Assembly (NCBI GenBank): GCA_963920765.1
Contig: OY987245.1
Location: forward strand, 12,230,727-12,294,726
Direction: 5' to 3'
From: Ulota crispa
Lineage: Eukaryota > Streptophyta > Bryopsida > Orthotrichales > Orthotrichaceae
DNA length: 64,000 bases
The notes beneath the pieces are model-generated. The model did not search any database. It worked only from the letters and a program-made list of their open reading frames with translations, and had not been told where the DNA came from. This document shows, piece after piece, positions 38,080 to 49,054 of this stretch. The first letter of the stretch is position 1, and every line of letters begins with the position of its first letter. Both the position numbers and the translations under genes were made by a program.

Positions 38080-38812
38080 CTACAAATGACTCTACAGTGC
38101 CCCTTTTCATTAGGGCGAGACTTACCCGCACCGCCGCAGCCGTGTGACTTTCACGTCATTCACTGTTTTTAATTCACGTTCCCATCACCGTGGTGACTTC
38201 AAGTCCTGTCGTTGAAATTTCATGTTTGAGTACCGAGTCTTCAAATGCAACCTTTTGTACAAAATATCCTCTACCAGAATTTCCGAACTACAATAAAAAT
38301 GGAATTACACTAGTAACCATTGGCAAGGAATGTAGGAAGCAGTCCAGTACTCACAGGAAGTACTACGGAATCATTTCGTGTGAAAGACGCAGAACTGCAG
38401 TAGCATGATTAAATTCCGGACTGCAATAGCTATTATGTACTGGGTAGTTCAGTCAGTCCTCACTGCATGAATCAAAACCTGGGTGGTCTGGGGGCCTTCG
38501 TCAGGACAGGTCCCAGAACCGTGTGTCACCTACTACCACCACATCAACGCATATGGCAACTAAGAACTTCTGAAGAAGACTCAAGTCAACCTTGGCAAGG
38601 AGAACCACCAGCTTGACCAGCTTGGTCACCTGCTTGGATCAGTCCAAATTTCGCTACAGAAACTCCTGACCAGTGCCATTGTTCCGTCGTTTTCTCTCCG
38701 GTCTTCTCCCCAGACCGGAACCCAAAAGTGGTCCATGGCTCGTGTTGTAATTAAACTCGGGAGAAGCTCGCAATTGCTAGTTCAATAGTTGAGATATATC
38801 TTTGCCTCCCCA
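38080..38812. other. GC-richer 5' flank of the NPF gene
   Basis: Composition changes here from AT-rich repeat DNA to a balanced sequence, as expected upstream of a gene. No coding frame longer than 72 codons is seen and none is recognised. A local inverted pair (TCCGGTCT and AGACCGGA, about 38697-38720) sits about 95 bp upstream of the TATA box. Confidence 0.4.
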
Positions 38813-38813
38813 C

Positions 38814-38823
38814 CTATATAAAC
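38814..38823 (+). promoter_or_regulatory. Candidate TATA box of the NPF gene
   Basis: CTATATAAAC is a near-canonical plant TATA box, placed about 440 bp upstream of the proposed start codon. Transcription would start near 38850, leaving a 5' leader of about 400 nt that may hold an intron: acceptor-like sequences occur at 'tacatgcag' (39040) and 'ttggtgcag' (39120). Confidence 0.5.
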
Positions 38824-39255
38824 ACATGTAGGAAGTCATGGACAAGCTTAACATGAAAGCGACCTTCTGCGTAAGCGAACTGTAACCGTCCTCAAAACTA
38901 GTTGTGACGCTTTGATAGCAAACTGCACATGGGTCTGGGTTACAAACAAAGCTGAGTTCATAATTAGACTATTATTCTGAGTTTGATAGAGCTGACGCAG
39001 CGCTTGAAATTTAGATGTTCCTTCTTGTACTACATGCAGGCAACACCTGTGAAGAGAGTGTCAGCTTATTTCATATGGTTGAAATTTATCTAACCTTCTG
39101 TTAATATCCAATTTGGTGCAGTCCAGTGCCGCATGGCGCTTGGAAACAGCATAGAAGTCGAGAGCCCTCCATTTCTCAATTCTGAGATGAAGAACAGCTC
39201 TTCAAGCAGTTGAAGAGCAGATTTTGTTTCAATTGATTGATCGGTGTGAGAAGCT

Positions 39256-42049
39256 ATGGCATTCTATAGTCCTGCCTGCGGAATACTACCTTTCATCAAA
39301 AGAGAGGTACGTGTGCGCAATCCCCAAGCAACTGAAGGTGGTCCATTACTGAGCTTAAGTATACCATTCAGTTTGGACTCGCTCTCCTTGGTCTGCATTG
39401 TTGCTTGTCTGGCAATTTGATCTTTGTTGATGCGGATGACTGAACATGGGCCTTCCAGGAGCAGGATGGCGGAAGCGTTGAAGGTGAATACAATGAAGCT
39501 CCTGTTAGCAAAACCACGGAGGGTGTCAATTCGACTGTAGGTGATGGATCCGTTGATCTGAAAGGAAGGCCTGTTTCCAAGGTCAACACTGGCGGTTGGA
39601 AAATTGCATCACTAATTTTTGGTAAAGCGCCACCACCATCTCCTACCCTGCTCCGTGTTCATTATTGACAATCAGCAGAATCAAAGAACTGCTCTCCATA
39701 TCCGAGCTTGTCTTGCTAGCAACCCATAAATTCTGCAACCACTGACTTCAGGTTATCGTGTGGTGGCAGGAGCTGTGATGTTTGAGTGTATAGCGAGTGT
39801 TGGAATAGCCTTTACTCTTTTCTCATACTTGTCAGGACCTATGCACTTGCCCCAAACGAGAGCTTCCATCCACACCAACATTTACTGGGGCACTTCGTTT
39901 CTCACGCCGCTCCTCGGTGGCTTCATCTCCGATGCCTACTTGGGGCGCTTCTGGACTTCCCTCATTGCTGCCATCATTGAATTGCTGGTATGCGCTGATA
40001 ACCATTGTCTCTTGCCGTGTATCCATAGCGTCCGTTGAACCATGAGGAGTCCAATGATTGCTCACATGTGTGTTTTGGTGCACCTGATGCCAGGGACTGA
40101 CTTTGCTGATAATTTCAACGAGAGTAGGGGGCCTGGAGCCTACCTGCCCAGCAAACGACCTTTCCTGCCCCTCGTTGGAGAAGTCGGGAAGGTTCATATT
40201 CCTCATATTCGCCCTGTATCTGATTGCTCTAGGCACAGGATGTCTACGACCATGCCTAGCAACTCTCGGTGCGGATCAATTCGACATAGAAGATGCGAAG
40301 GAGAAGAAACAAATCAGAAGTTACTTCAATTGGTTCTTCTTCTTCATGAGCGTGGGCGCCATAGTCGCAATGATGGTGGTCGTCTACGTCGTTCAGAGCG
40401 TTTCTTGGTTCTGGGGCTTCACCATCATGGGGATTGCAATGCTTTTGTCCATCGCCTGCCTGGTTGCCGGGGCGGGACACTACCGGTACAAGAAGCCGCA
40501 GGGCAGTCCACTCACGCGAATCGCACAGGTGATCGTTGCGGCAGCCAGGAAGAAAAACATACCTCCGCCGTCAGACAGCGCCATGCTCTTCGAGGTTCAC
40601 GACCACGAGAACAGCGCGGCATCAACAATGGAGCCAACGTTGAAAAGATTCAATTCCAGCAAAGGCGAGGTACTGGGAGAGCCGACGCTAAAACGATTCT
40701 ACTCTCTGCCACATACCAAAGGGTTAGGGTTTCTGGACAAAGCAGCCATTGTTACCAGTACAGACACAGGAGCGCAATCCACTACCCCGGTCAATCCATG
40801 GCGCCTCTGCACCATCACGCAAGTGGAAGAACTGAAGACCATGTTGCGGTGCTTACCGATCGCCTTCATCGCATCTTTCCTCTACATCGTGGTGGCACAA
40901 ATCCAAACCTGGGCCGTTGCAGAGGGCTACACCATGAAGCGCACCATCGGTAGCTTCGAATTCCCTCCACCTTCGCTCTCCGCCATCTCTGTCGCCTTCG
41001 TGCTTGTCGAGATTATACTCTACGACCGATGGTTCGTCCCGTTCATGCGCAAGTACACCAACCATAGCCACGGCATCACGCACCTTCAGAGAATCGGAAT
41101 CGGCCTGGTGCAGTCCATACTAGCTATGGCATACGGTGCAATCATTGAAACTGCAAGACTGCGATCAGCAAGAGACCATAACCTGACGAACAACCCCATG
41201 GCCGTCGTGCCAATCAGCATTTTCTGGCTGCTCCCTATGTGGATCCTCGCCTCGAGTTCCGAGCTCTTCGTCTACGTCGGCTGTTTCGAGTTCTTCTGGC
41301 AAGAAATGCCCGTCGAGATGCGGAGCTTGGGAGGCGGCCTCTCGCTTCTCACCATCGCCCTCGGATTCTACCAAAGCGGCGGCCTCCTCGCACTCACCAA
41401 CCTCATCACCAAGAGCAACAATGGCGGCTGGCTCGCCAACGCCAACTTGAACAAGAACCACCTGAACTATTTCTACATCCTCCTCATGGTGCTCAGCATC
41501 TTGAACTTCTTCGCCTTCTTCATGACCACCAAATGGTACAACTACGTCAAATTCATCGACGCCAAATCCTCTCAATCCCCGGCACTCGGTCGAGCAGCAG
41601 ACACCGCCACATCTCCAGTCCCCGCCATCTTCCAAAGGTCCGAAAGCACGGTACCTCTCAAACATCCGCTGGAAGAAGCGCCAAACGGTGAAGAGTTCAA
41701 AAATCAGGGCGCGCGCGGGATCGAGGGCGAATTCAAACGCAATGGCGGGCGCGGGAACGGTTTTCAGGCAGGTGAGGGAGGCGGCCCGGTAACCGTGGAT
41801 GGTAACCCCGATTCCTTGCCACGATCGGAGAGCCGAACACCGCTTCGGTCCACCAACAACTCTCCCGAGATGAGATTCTCTTCACAAACTCCACCGCCAC
41901 GCTCACCTCTTTCCATCTTCTCGCACGTCTTCTCGCCTCGTCACGACGTACTCCCTGTAGCCGCACCACAGAGCGACAATGCAAATACTTCTTCGCCTCG
42001 GTTCATCAAGCTGGATAGGTCGAGATCCACCAGGGCGCAGTCCAAGTGA
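39256..42049 (+). CDS. NPF (NRT1/PTR family) membrane transporter, four exons
   Basis: Exons 39256-39306, 39459-39621, 39752-39987 and 40094-42049 join in frame (all GT...AG introns, 152, 130 and 106 bp) to give 801 residues. NPF proteins move nitrate, peptides or other small solutes across a membrane, usually with protons. Family signs: DLKGRPVSKVNTGGWKIAS before TM1; the PTR signature GGFISDAYLGRFWTS (about 127-141); GTGCLRPCLATLGADQFD; QVEELKTMLRCLPI after the central loop; GITHLQRIGIGLVQSI; and FEFFWQEMPVEMRSLGGGLS. Oddities: the usual ExxER/K motif in TM1 reads VMFEC (80-84), and the tail of about 160 residues after the last TM is far longer than usual and rich in Ser, Pro, Arg and Gly. 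The first exon is the least certain; exons 2-4 are well supported. The substrate cannot be predicted. Confidence 0.9.
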
Positions 42050-43224
42050 TCGCCAGCTTGTAAGCCACACACATGATATTGTACTGTACATCTAAATGTT
42101 TTGAAACATTAGAGAAATGAAAAATTAATGGATACACATGATTTGAAAAGCTGATCGAATAACTTTTCATCATCTCGTAACAAAATGATTTGAGTGAGAG
42201 AGAATGAATACAGCAAGAGTCTCATAGGAGTAACTTACATGTGCTGTAGAAGTCCCGTGACTTTTCACTACGTTCCAGCAGATTTCTAATGTACATTACT
42301 TTATCCAATATACATAGCGCTGTTAGTATTTATCACCATTTGGACTTTGAGTTTTGAAAATAAACAAAATACTGAACTTTCAATTCACTGAAGTAGGGTC
42401 CGGGAAATATTTGAGATTTTTCAGTAGATTTCCTTCAATTCTTGTATTGAACCGGTTTATAAAGGAGCTCTTTTGGTTAGTGCCTCTTTAAGATAAAGTT
42501 TTATAAGAAGAAATGCTTAGCTAAGATGAAGGAGATGATTGTCCCTAGCGGTTGGGGAGCTACAAAAGATGTGTTTGGTTACAATGAATATTTTCCTTAC
42601 ACGAAATGAATATGTTGTTTGAATATCTTCATCTTATCAATGAACCACTATATAAGTACTTTTTTAAAGATTTTTGACCGATTTTTAGCCGCAGTTTATA
42701 AATTGCGGACAATTTTTTCTTATTTCAATCGGCTAGCATTGAACTAGCGGTCGGTTCTTCACGGACCTTGCTCTGAATTATCAAATTTACAAGAGCAAAG
42801 TATCCTACCAGGGGTTTATGTATGCAGACGACTCATCACTAGTGAAGAATCAATAGTACATGATCGGTAACATAACGCAGTACAGAAATTGGATTACAAC
42901 TTGTTTGATACAGAGTTGGATACGATATCACGAAACGGCATTTCACAACTTCCATCGCTAATTTACAACCTGCGTAAGATTGTATGCTTTCCTACAGTTG
43001 GCACCTACCTCACTGTGACCTCCAAAAACATACCTACCTATCTATGTTACAACGGATGCTCACTGGTTTCATTTGTAGTCAGAACGTCTCTCCTTGCTGA
43101 TTCTCGAATCCAAACTTAGGCAGCTTGTTCTTGAGCGTACATCAACTTGTCGCGCTTGGTATTTCATCGTCACATGTCAAGGTCTTGTAAAAATCGAGGG
43201 TATGTGAGATACTGAAAGTCCAAT
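42050..43224. other. Convergent intergenic spacer between NPF and PLGG1-like genes
   Basis: It holds the 3' regions of two genes transcribed toward each other, 1.17 kb between stop codons. No separate gene is supported. Several AATAAA/AATGAA-like polyadenylation motifs occur on both strands, but none can be assigned. A 'tttcaatcggctagc...cggaccttgct' stretch (42723-42773) faintly resembles 29200-29245. Confidence 0.5.
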
Positions 43225-46200
43225 CTACAATTGAAGTAGAGATGTTCTAATGATTGGAATGCTAACAGCTAGTGTGGAAACCGTTCCCATTAAAATGTAA
43301 GCCACCAGACAGATTGGCATGAGGTCTGAATCTCCAGAAGCCACGGCTGCAGATCCAAATCCGTGTGCGCTGGTAGACATTCCAGAACAAAGCGTTAGTA
43401 CTAACAACTTTCTACTCTCAATCATCGCGGTATTGTTCAATGCCATATTCATTAAATTGGGAAAACCAGATTCCCAAGTTGTACTTCACCTTAAACCCAG
43501 CGTTTCTCTTTTAAACCGTTTAAATGCTAGATTCGAAGATATCAGATTTGGTCTGAGCCACTAAGATTTCCTCGGAAATTCCTCCTCTCAGGTAAGAGCA
43601 CATGTACCCAAAAAAATGCTACTGAAACCTAGAGCTCGGTTTAAGGTGATCACCTTAAATCTAGTTTATTCCTCAAATGGGCGTTTCTTCCCAAATTAAC
43701 GAATATGGCGTTTCATGACTTTGGGAAAAGAGCTAGCGCAATGGAGAACTTCAAACAAAAATTTCAGCAGGGATCATTTGTGAAGTATTTTGGGAAGTAA
43801 ATATTGCGCATTGATCAAAGGTATGTTTAATCATCACGCAAGTCATCATTGTTTGAAAAAGAAGGTTTTTGGACGTAGTATATCGGCATGAAACTCACCT
43901 GCATGCTGTTGCAAGGGCGCGAACAATGCCACCTTTAATCTTCAAGGCCGAAAGCACTCTCAACGTCAAGTTCGCCCCCAGTATCCCTGTAACGACGGCC
44001 GCAGTTGCAGCGATCGACTCATCCCCTGCAACAGTTCATATTTATCAAATTTATTTCTCATATATATGCACAGTGCTAATTCCCAATTTGATTTAAATTT
44101 GAGGAAAATTTCATGGATACCCCTGAAGTTTGCAAAATATTTTCATAGATACCCCTGCTTTTTCAGAAATATCACAAATACCTTTGTACCAAAAAATTGA
44201 GATGTTTGTTTTGTTGTGCATGCCACTTCCATTCTTCCTTTGTGCGCACGCATGACAAGAAAGTAGTAGTGTGCGTACAAAGGGAGAAGGAAGTGGCATG
44301 CACAACAAAACAAACATCTAAATTTTTTGGTCCAAGGGTACTTGTGATATTTCTGAAAAAGCCGGGGTATCTATGAAAATATTGCAAACTTCAGGGGCAT
44401 CCATGAAATTTCCCCTTTAACTTTACAGGTGGGAGCAATGAGGAGTTGGAAATAAACCTCCAATCGCGGTTGTGGTGGGAATTGCGAATGCCAATGTGGT
44501 GCTTCGTGCTGCCACTGAGCGTGTGAGAAATTCGTGAAGACCTAGTGCACGTCCACCAATTATTGTAACAAGGATAGAGAAAATGGCCGCAAGAGGCACA
44601 ACTGCTCCAAACTCAGTAGCATGATGTTTAATAATCTGCAGCAACAAAATGAATTAGAATCGTCAGCAGTGATCTCAAATATAATTTTCACTTTTAGCTC
44701 AAATGGCTAAAAATACTGCTACAAAGCTAAAATTCCCAAATTCAACACTATGAAGCTCACAAGTATTTTAGCTGCATGAAAATTTTGGTAACAATCCTGC
44801 GAAATTTAGCCAGTTTAAGGATCGCTGAATTCGTCAGTGACTTAGCAAACGTAGTATTCTGTAGAACGATGCATTTTTGGAATGCCATCCAAAGAAATGA
44901 AATCTAAATGAGATTCTTAAAAATGAATGGTCTCCGTGCTTACAGAGCGCTGACGAAAGAGGGTGAAAGCGTATGTCAGGGTCAGTGGGCCTAACAATGC
45001 CATCAAGAGGTCTCCACCTCCTGGGGTTTCCATGTTTTTGGTCACGAACAGTCCTGAAAAGAATGCAAAGAAAACAACAAAATTATTTTCTGTAGGCATT
45101 ACAGAAGTAAAGGCATGCTATACTCTTTCATGTGCCAAACTGTTGATTCAGAAGACTCTTATCCAAAATAAAAGAATTATAACAGCTTCAGAGACTTCAA
45201 GAGACGATGATTCAAGAGGCTTACCTAGCATGTTTTCGAAGCTGCGATTTGTCATTGCTCCAGCAATAAAAGTGATCACATTAACAAAAACGGCTGCAGT
45301 GATAACAGGGTGTATTATCTTCTTTACAGGCTTGGGAACCCTGCACACGAACGAGCGAGTAAGCAATTCTGCTCGACTCTGTAGAACACTTTCTCTTGTG
45401 AATACAATGTGCAAACTAAAGTTACTCCACTGTTAACTTCTACACAAATAATCGAGGGAGCGACTAGATGGACTCCCCCCCCATTGCTACGCGGACACCC
45501 CCCCGTAGCCTAATTTGTTAAATTTGAGATAATTATTACGCTACAATATGACATAAAATTAAAGTAATATTTTAGCGTACATTTGCATCTACAAGCATTG
45601 CAAATATACAACAAATATGTCTCATTTGTGACACAATTAGGAGTTAGACCAATAAATGAAAGAGGCAAGTGGTTTAACTCTTAACCGGATTACAAATGAA
45701 ACATATTTGTTGTATGTTTGCAATGTTTGTAGACATAAATGTGCGCTAAAGTACTGCTTTGATTTTATTTCATATTTCAGCATAATGCTAGGCTACGGGG
45801 TGTCTACGTACCAACTGGGGGTGTCCATCTAATCGCTCCCATAATAAATTGTAAACTTCATCTCAACAAAGATTTGAGCCATTAGACAGTTGCAGATTTG
45901 GAGATGTTAGAGAGATGTGCGAGCGTACTGAGATCCAAGAAGAAAACCGATGACAGTTGCACAAATGAAGAAAGGTGCAGCCACTGTAGCTTGATGCAAC
46001 CCAAACGCATTCGGTGATACGTATGAGACAATACCACTCGCAGCTCCCACACCTGCCCAAGTCAAAATCTCCCACAAACTGAATGGAGCAGCCGAAGGCA
46101 TGTTGGGGGAGGTTCCAAGGTCTGTATCAACTCCTTTCTTCACAAGCCCAGCGAGCAAGGCTACAGCTCCGAGAGTCACTGCCCAACCTCCAACTGCACC

Positions 46201-48674
46201 AATCGTCCCAATGTTCATGTCAGCTGACAAAATTCTTGACTCAAAATATACACTCAAGAAAAAGTGAAAATTTACCGATTCTTTCCCAAATTGTTGTTTA
46301 TAAATAGGGAAACATATAGGGAAATAAAAACATAAAATATTACGGATAGGGGCATAGTTTAATTCAAAATAATTACAAATAGGGGCACAATTTCAAAAAA
46401 AACTTGTAAAATTTTGTAGTTTTTTTGGTTTGGACATCAACACTTCACATTAGATGTTAGCTAAATTTCTAGAGAACTTAAATGTCTCTCCAAATCAAGC
46501 TTAAATAAAGAAATTTTATTAAAGAGAATGGCAATTTTTGGAAACTTTTAAAATTTTGGAAGTTAGCTAACATTTAATGTGATGTATTTATCTCAACCAA
46601 TGCCCAAACCAAAAAAAAAAAAAATGACAAAAATTTACATTTAAAAAAAAAATTGTGCCCATATAATTTGTAATTATTTTCAAAATGCGCCCATATTTGT
46701 AATATTTTACGTTTTCATGCCCCTATTTGTAATTTGGGAAAACTTCATGAATACCCCTGAAGTTTGCAATAATTTCATAGATACCCCTACTTTTTCAGAA
46801 ATTTCATAAATACCCTTGGACCAAAATTTTCAAACGTTTTTCTTGTTGGGCATGCCACTTCCCTTCTCCCTTTGTGCGCACACTACTTCTTTCTTGTTAC
46901 GCGTATGCACAAGGAAGAAAAAAAATGACATGCACAACAAAAAAAACACTTGAAAATTTTGGTCCAAGAGTATTTGTGATTTATTTTTGAGAAAACAAGA
47001 GTACCTATGAAATTATTGCAAACTTCAGGGGTATCCATGAAATTTTCCCTTGTAATTTCCCCTTATAAATAAGCTTCGTGGAAGGACCTTACCAATTAAG
47101 GCAGCCAGTTTCACTCCCTCTTCCACGACCATCCTCTGCCCAACCACCGACATCATAGCAAGAGCAGGAGTGTAGAAAAGCGGCATCCATCGCTGGATGA
47201 TCTCCACTGCCGGTGCGAAGAACTGTGTTGTTGATTTGGCAATGTTTGGATCGGCTTTATCAATGGCAACAAGAGCAGCTGCTACCAGAAGCATGCACAC
47301 TGTCGAACTTGGTAGGTTTCTCAGCGCAGCAGGTAGCGCATTCCAGCCGTTAAGGACTAGAGCAGTCCCTTTGTCAAGTCCTACCAGAGCTGCTCCAGCA
47401 AGGGCCACTTTCAGAGGCACCGAATCTCGTCCCTGGCCCGAAACCTGGTATTCATTATTCCATAAGTCAGTTATCTCTGCATTCTGAGCAGATTCTTTCG
47501 TAATAAGATCCAAAATGTAATAGAAACGGCAAAGGAGGACATTGAACTTCCATAAAGAATACAGAAAGTCACTTTTTCGTAAACTTTACACCATATTAGG
47601 TAAATTGGGAAAAAGAGTACATTCTGAGACTTTCACTATGTCTGCCATTATGTAAAATTCAGCATATTATATAAAAAAAAGCATGTAATTTCTTGTACAA
47701 TATTGAAGTCTCAGTGATTGCCTACAAGAATTTCAAATAACTTTCAACTTTGAGCTATAATTATGCTTACATTTATTGTATGTAAGATTAAAGTGGAGAT
47801 CTTTGTTTTTCCCAATTCATCTAATATGGCGTTGTAAAGGATTTTTCCTTAGACTTTATCAAGTTGAATAGGCTTTTAACTTTCAATCTATCCTGCGGTT
47901 TGCAATCGCATTTGAATGCCTTGTGTAACTAATCATAAAAATGAACCAAAAAATTGTACCTGCTCCGAGAGATCCCCGTCAAAAGTTGCCCGCACAATGT
48001 TTTCATGCCGTTGCTTAGTGTTTGATCGGCGTGCACACTGCGGAAAGCACAATACTCGGTCAAAAGAGCACTAAAAAACGCCTAAAACATGTTATACATT
48101 GATGTGAGAAAATGATGGGTACCATTTTGTACCTCACTTGAAACCAAAATAGCCACCTTAATTTGAATTCAGGTAGTCACCTAAATCCTAGTTCATGAAC
48201 TCTGTTCAAAATTTCAAAAGTCAATGAACTTTTTGTCCAAAATTTCAAAATTTAATGAACTTTCTATCCAAAAAGAGCGTATTTATGAAAAATATATATC
48301 TCATTTCATTGGAAAACAGTCAACAAACTCCCAAATCAATGGACACGGCGTTCTCTGGAAAAAAAGCCAAAAGTCCCACGTTGTGCACTTTTTCCCAAAT
48401 TAACGAATAACGCGTTCTAACAAAACACCTCACCATGCAGAGCTTCTTGAGCTTTAGAAGTTAGTACCTTGAGGTCCTTAGAAATGACGGCAAATTGAAG
48501 GCTGTGGCGGATGCTAGAGACTCTTTGTGAGTGCAAAATGCATAGTGATCTTGACCGGGCGGTTGTGGATTTGCCAGAGCTCCGTTCATCAGGCTTCCGT
48601 ATCGCAACAGCAGATGGGAAGGCAGCAACGCCGCAGGTAGATTGTACAAAATTCATCGTACATGTGACTGCCAT
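43225..48674 (-). CDS. PLGG1: PLGG1-like plastidial glycolate/glycerate translocator (LrgA-LrgB fusion), nine exons
   Basis: Exons, 5' to 3' on the minus strand: 48674-48468, 48037-47960, 47444-47093, 46223-45929, 45340-45225, 45053-44944, 44635-44458, 44025-43899, 43369-43225. All introns are GT...AG and all phases agree, giving 535 residues against about 512 in Arabidopsis PLGG1. The protein exports photorespiratory glycolate from, and imports glycerate into, the chloroplast through the inner envelope. The first 90 or so residues are Ser/Arg-rich with few acids, like a transit peptide. The LrgA-like half has FFAPAVEIIQRWMPLFYTP; the LrgB-like half has VPKPVKKIIHPVITAAVF, GGGDLLMALLGPLTLTYAF, AATAAVVTGILGANL and SAHGFGSAAVASGDSDL, each matching its PLGG1 counterpart in order. 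It is diverged from the angiosperm protein, so a paralogue with another organic-acid substrate is possible. The exon 1 donor (AAG|GTACTA) has an in-phase alternative (GAG|GTGTTT). Confidence 0.92.
43441..43710. mobile_element. MITE, GCCATATTCGTTAATTTGGG family, in PLGG1 intron 8
   Basis: The left end TGCCATATTCATTAAATTGG pairs with the complement of the right end, CCAAATTAACGAATATGGCG. The interior resembles the 50280-50534 element ('cctcggaaattcctcctctcag' against 'gaggaggaatttgcgaggg'). Confidence 0.7.
44102..44417. mobile_element. Long-hairpin MITE, family GGAAAATTTCATGGATACCC (copy A), PLGG1 intron 7
   Basis: Left end AGGAAAATTTCATGGATACC; the right end is its inverse. The whole 316-bp body is a hairpin: 'acccctgaagtttgcaa', 'gcatgccacttcc' and 'tttgtgcgcac' on the left each have inverse partners on the right. 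Copies B (46736) and C (48745) lie in and just upstream of the same gene. Confidence 0.85.
45456..45840. mobile_element. Foldback MITE with GGGAGCGACTAGATGGAC ends, PLGG1 intron 4
   Basis: Left end GGGAGCGACTAGATGGAC; right end GTCCATCTAATCGCTCCC, its inverse with one mismatch. Arms of about 170 bp pair over most of their length (for example 'acaaatatgtctcatttgt' and 'acaaatgaaacatatttgt'). 'ATAAT' occurs close to both ends, but the target duplication is not clean. Confidence 0.8.
46300..46735. mobile_element. MITE with AATTACAAATAGGGGCA ends, PLGG1 intron 3
   Basis: The right end (complement AAATTACAAATAGGGGCATG) has inverted counterparts on the left ('aatattacggataggggcat', 'aattacaaataggggcac'). 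A second copy lies at 55659-55975, with the same 'taggcttgatttggaga' or 'ctccaaatcaagctta' interior. It abuts the next MITE exactly at 46735/46736. The left boundary is approximate. Confidence 0.7.
46736..47049. mobile_element. Long-hairpin MITE (copy B), PLGG1 intron 3
   Basis: GGGAAAACTTCATGAATACC at the left pairs with GGTATCCATGAAATTTTCCC at the right. It ends 44 bp from the exon 3 donor. Confidence 0.85.
47589..47832. mobile_element. MITE, GCCATATTAG...AATTGGG family, PLGG1 intron 2
   Basis: Left 'caccatattaggtaaattgg' pairs with right 'ccaattcatctaatatggcg'. It is a relative of 43441-43710. The interior is AT-rich. Confidence 0.65.
48285..48421. repeat. Partial copy of the AATTTGGG MITE family, PLGG1 intron 1
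   Basis: The right end reads TTTCCCAAATTAACGAATAA, the terminus shared with the elements at 43441 and 50280. Its left partner is not clear, so it may be truncated. A second 'caaatcaatggacacggcgt' motif lies just inside. Confidence 0.45.
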
Positions 48675-48744
48675 GATTGCCTACACTGAAAGCAATTGTC
48701 ATAGTGCAAAATCTAGTCAGATCACAGAATCGAGTAAAGTAAAA

Positions 48745-49054
48745 GGGAAAATTTCATGGGTACCCCTTAAGTTTGCAACAATTTCGTAGATACCTCTGCT
48801 TTTTCACAAAATTCACAGATATACCCTTGGACCGAAATTTTCAAACTTTAGTTTTGTTGTGCATGTCACTTAGTTCTGCCTTTGTGCTCACACTATTTCT
48901 TTCTTGTTATGCTTACACATAAAGGAAGAAGGGAAGTGGCATGCACAACAAAATCAAAAAAAGCCTAAAATTTCTGGTATCTGTGAAATTTTTGAAAAAG
49001 CAGGGGTATCGATGAAATTATTGCAAACTTCAGGGGTATCCATGAAATTTTCCC
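48745..49054. mobile_element. Long-hairpin MITE (copy C), 5' flank of PLGG1-like gene
   Basis: GGGAAAATTTCATGGGTACC at the left pairs with GGTATCCATGAAATTTTCCC at the right. It starts only 70 bp upstream of the ATG, so it lies in the 5' leader or core promoter. Confidence 0.85.

Noticed and set aside
40042-40953. 303-codon plus-strand frame overlapping the NPF gene
   Set aside because: Frame shadow of exon 4; the transporter motifs lie in the other frame, and intron 3 (39988-40093) explains the apparent shift.
41165-41665. Long minus-strand open frame (166 codons) opposite the NPF gene
   Set aside because: It is the antisense shadow of GC-rich NPF exon 4; its Glu/Val/Asp-rich peptide has no family resemblance.
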